64,000 nt of DNA, from the NCBI GenBank assembly GCA_944385415.1, contig CALWXC010000012.1:20849-84848 (forward strand), read 5' to 3'. Under the pieces are notes generated by a model that was given only the letters and a program-made list of their open reading frames with translations, had not been told where the DNA came from and ran no database searches. The number at the start of each line of letters is the position of its first letter. The first letter of the stretch is position 1. A program made the translations under genes and the position numbers. The DNA comes from an uncultured Oscillospiraceae bacterium (GTDB taxonomy: Bacteria; Bacillota; Clostridia; Oscillospirales; Oscillospiraceae). Positions 62,390 through 64,000 of the stretch are shown here, one piece after another.

Positions 62390-62437
62390 GACGGTTCCTC
62401 CCCCCTTTGCCTGCTTCTACAGGCTTCAATCTTTCAT

Positions 62438-62466
62438 ATTATACCCGCAAATCCCTGGAAGTTCAA
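62438..62466 (-). promoter_or_regulatory. Sigma-A promoter of the minD gene cluster
   Basis: On the minus strand TTGAAC (62466-62461), 17 bases, then a perfect TATAAT (62443-62438) lie about 50 bases before the minD GTG. It could drive minD, the methylglyoxal-synthase-like gene, hisS and aspS. Confidence 0.8.
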
Positions 62467-62549
62467 CAGGGACCGGGGATTTTTCCCGCATTTTTTGCAG
62501 TAACCGCCGTCATTTGCCGGCGGCATCGGCAGGGCGTTCTCCCAAAATG

Positions 62550-62582
62550 AAAAACTGCCGGACCGCAACCGCGATCCGGCAG
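62550..62582 (-). terminator. Intrinsic terminator of the ferredoxin gene
   Basis: On the minus strand an eight-bp GC-rich outer stem (62555-62562 with 62575-62582), with further pairing possible inside, is followed by five U residues (62554-62550). It begins 13 bases beyond the ferredoxin stop. Confidence 0.85.
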
Positions 62583-62595
62583 GAAAGGACTGGAA

Positions 62596-62772
62596 TCAGT
62601 CAACCTCCAGCACGTCGACAGGACAAGCATCGGCGCACAGGCCGCAGCTGACGCAATCATCAGCGTTGGCGATCTCGACGTTGTCCTCAACCTTCAGGAC
62701 CTCCTGGGGGCAAGCCTCAGCGCAAGCGCCGCAAGCAACGCAATCGCCCAGGTTCTTGATGGAAACACCCAT
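62596..62772 (-). CDS. 2[4Fe-4S] clostridial-type ferredoxin
   Basis: This 58-residue low-potential electron carrier has two classical cluster motifs, CVACGACAEACP (residues 11-22) and CVSCGLCADACP (40-51), with near-perfect internal duplication. AAAAGGAGG precedes the ATG at 62772. It has its own promoter and terminator, so it is a single-gene unit. It is divergent from the perR gene. Confidence 0.97.
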   Translation of the reverse strand: MGVSIKNLGDCVACGACAEACPQEVLKVEDNVEIANADDCVSCGLCADACPVDVLEVD

Positions 62773-62803
62773 TGTCGTGAACCTCCTTTTATAAGATGTA
62801 CCT

Positions 62804-62832
62804 ACCATACCACGCCGCGGCCATCTTTGCAA
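62804..62832 (-). promoter_or_regulatory. Sigma-A promoter of the ferredoxin gene
   Basis: On the minus strand TTGCAA (62832-62827), 17 bases, then TATGGT (62809-62804) lie about 35 bases before the ferredoxin ATG. The spacing is ideal and both boxes match in most positions. Confidence 0.65.
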
Positions 62833-62875
62833 CCGGCTGGCCAAAAGTTTCACAAAAAATTTTTTTAAAAAGCTC

Positions 62876-62927
62876 TTTACAAAAATGAGAATGTATGCTA
62901 TTATCATCATGCAAGCGATAATCATTA
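62876..62927 (+). promoter_or_regulatory. perR promoter with a Fur/PerR-box-like element
   Basis: TTTACA (62876-62881), 17 bases, then TATTAT (62899-62904) form a good sigma-A promoter. Just downstream, GATAATCATTA (62917-62927) matches one half of the Fur/PerR box consensus. An ATTATC lies 5' of it, so it could act as an operator for self-repression. Confidence 0.7.
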
Positions 62928-62944
62928 CTGAAATGGAGAGACAA

Positions 62945-63346
62945 ATGGAAAAAATTCGCAAACGGTCCAAGAAGCGCGACGCGATTCTGGCCTGTATCTG
63001 CGGTACCGATTGTCATCCCAGTGCCGAGTGGGTGTATACCCAGCTCAAGCCACAGATCCCCGATCTCAGTCTCGGCACAGTCTACCGGAACATCAGCATG
63101 TTCCGGGAGGAAGGGACCATCGTATCGGTGGGCGTAGTCAACGGGCTGGAGCGGTTCGACGGCGAGACCCGGCCGCACGTGCACTTCATCTGTGAGGATT
63201 GCGGTGCGGTTTTGGATATTAGCGCCATTGAGGTACCCACGGAACTGGCGGCCCTGGCCGAACAGGCCACCGGCGGTATGGTTTCCGATTGCCGTCTGAC
63301 GTTCCGCGGCCGCTGCAAGCATTGCATGGCCGAGGAAATCGCCTGA
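62945..63346 (+). CDS. perR: Peroxide-responsive repressor PerR
   Basis: PerR is a Fur-family metalloregulator that senses peroxide by iron-driven histidine oxidation. The 133-residue product keeps the five regulatory metal ligands at exactly the Bacillus PerR spacing: H24, D72, H78, H80 and D91 (for H37, D85, H91, H93 and D104). The structural zinc site has C83-x2-C86 and C124-x2-C127. Asp rather than Glu at position 91 favours PerR over Fur. The winged helix includes [16 protein letters not shown]. The start at 62945 follows a GGAGAG site. A reverse rubrerythrin gene follows 65 bases downstream. Confidence 0.9.
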   Translation: MEKIRKRSKKRDAILACICGTDCHPSAEWVYTQLKPQIPDLSLGTVYRNISMFREEGTIVSVGVVNGLERFDGETRPHVHFICEDCGAVLDISAIEVPTELAALAEQATGGMVSDCRLTFRGRCKHCMAEEIA

Positions 63347-63411
63347 CACAATTCCTTTACAAGCAAGTTTTCAATTCCCATACTACATTATTTATTTTGG
63401 AGGAAATCACT

Positions 63412-63978
63412 ATGAAGAAGTTCGTATGTCCTGTCTGCGGTTATGTTCATGTTGGCGACAGCGCCCCCGAGAAGTGCCCCCAGTGCGGCGTTCCCGGCTC
63501 CAAGTTCACCGTGCAGTCTGAGACCAAGACCTGGGCTGCTGAGCACGTTGTGGGCGTGGGCAAGGTCTTCGGCGCTGATGTGCCCGCTGAGGTCCAGAAG
63601 GAGATCCTCGAGGGTCTGAACGCCAACTTCCAGGGCGAGTGCACCGAGGTCGGCATGTACCTGGCCATGAGCCGCGTTGCACACCGCGAGGGCTACCCTG
63701 AGATCGGCCTGTACTGGGAGAAGGCTGCTCTGGAAGAGGCTGAGCATGCTGCCAAGTTCGCTGAGCTGCTGGGCGACGTTGTCACCGACAGCACCAAGAA
63801 GAACCTGGAGATGCGCGTCGAGGCCGAGAACGGCGCTACCCTGGGCAAGTTCGAGCTGGCTAAGCTGGCCAAGCAGTACAACCTGGACGCCATCCACGAC
63901 ACCGTCCACGAGATGGCTCGCGACGAGGCCCGTCATGGCAAGGCTTTCGAGGGCTTGCTGAAGCGTTACTTCAAGTAA
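63412..63978 (+). CDS. Reverse rubrerythrin (N-terminal rubredoxin domain)
   Basis: This is an NADH-linked peroxide and oxygen detoxifying di-iron protein. The 188-residue product begins with the rubredoxin domain (CPVCG near 6-10 and CPQCG near 22-26). The four-helix di-iron domain follows, with [23 protein letters not shown] and [12 protein letters not shown]. Placing rubredoxin first is the reverse of classical rubrerythrin, as in the oxygen-induced proteins of Clostridium acetobutylicum. Codon use is strongly biased to C/G-ending codons, suggesting high expression. GGAGGAAA precedes the ATG. PerR, encoded just upstream, is the likely regulator. Confidence 0.95.
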   Translation: MKKFVCPVCGYVHVGDSAPEKCPQCGVPGSKFTVQSETKTWAAEHVVGVGKVFGADVPAEVQKEILEGLNANFQGECTEVGMYLAMSRVAHREGYPEIGLYWEKAALEEAEHAAKFAELLGDVVTDSTKKNLEMRVEAENGATLGKFELAKLAKQYNLDAIHDTVHEMARDEARHGKAFEGLLKRYFK

Positions 63979-64000
63979 TCCAAAATAGAACTATCTGAAC

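Overview
The window looks like a chromosomal segment of a motile, anaerobic, Gram-positive Clostridia bacterium. An Oscillospirales relative (Oscillibacter or Pseudoflavonifractor type) is my inference. The reasons are a Bacillota-style flagellar gene order with FliY and FlbD, CsrA/FliW control, strong AGGAGG ribosome sites, Sec-exported SLH surface proteins, a clostridial ferredoxin, a PerR repressor and a reverse rubrerythrin. Most of the DNA is moderately GC-rich. A glycan-modification block at about 33.2-39.5 kb is visibly AT-richer.

Region 1 (1-17.15 kb, minus strand) is one long flagellar operon, read flgB-flgC-fliE-fliF-fliG-fliH-fliI-fliJ-fliK-flgD-(TIGR02530)-flgE-flbD-motA-motB-fliM-fliY-cheY-fliO-fliP-fliQ-fliR. 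It starts at a sigma-A type promoter near 17.13 kb and is cut by the window edge inside fliR. It encodes the basal body, export apparatus, hook, stator and switch. fliL is not in its usual place, and FliY carries two internal copies of a CheY-binding-like peptide.

Region 2 (17.28-28.47 kb, minus strand) is the most unusual block. A FliK-like protein, a free-standing FlhB C-terminal domain, a PilZ c-di-GMP receptor and two very large SLH surface proteins lie head to tail and end at a perfect-stem terminator. It joins flagellar-export-like switch parts, a second-messenger receptor and cell-surface proteins.

Region 3 (28.56-33.18 kb, plus strand) is a chemotaxis operon, cheA-cheW-cheR-cheB, behind a sigma-28 promoter.

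Region 4 (33.19-46.83 kb, minus strand) is the late flagellar and flagellin block: flgM-flgN-flgK-flgL-DUF6470-fliW-csrA-yjfB-like, then flagellin with its own sigma-28 promoter and a GGA-rich leader. Beyond the flagellin terminator come a glycosyltransferase, WbpB/WbpE/WbpD-like sugar enzymes and a methyltransferase, probably for flagellin glycosylation.

Region 5 (46.89-53.07 kb, plus strand) is divergent from flgM behind another sigma-28 promoter. It encodes a bacteriohemerythrin, a multidomain c-di-GMP phosphodiesterase and a methyl-accepting chemotaxis protein. Four sigma-28 promoters in the window share one layout: TTAA, 15 bases, then a CGATA-containing box. FlgM, FliW and CsrA make up the matching control circuit.

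Region 6 (53.2-64 kb) is mostly housekeeping: a DUF1576 membrane protein, an NCS2 nucleobase permease, a pyridoxamine kinase, a polysaccharide deacetylase, aspS, hisS, a methylglyoxal-synthase-like protein that has lost key residues, MinD, a ferredoxin, PerR and reverse rubrerythrin. I saw no rRNA, tRNA, CRISPR array, insertion sequence or phage genes.
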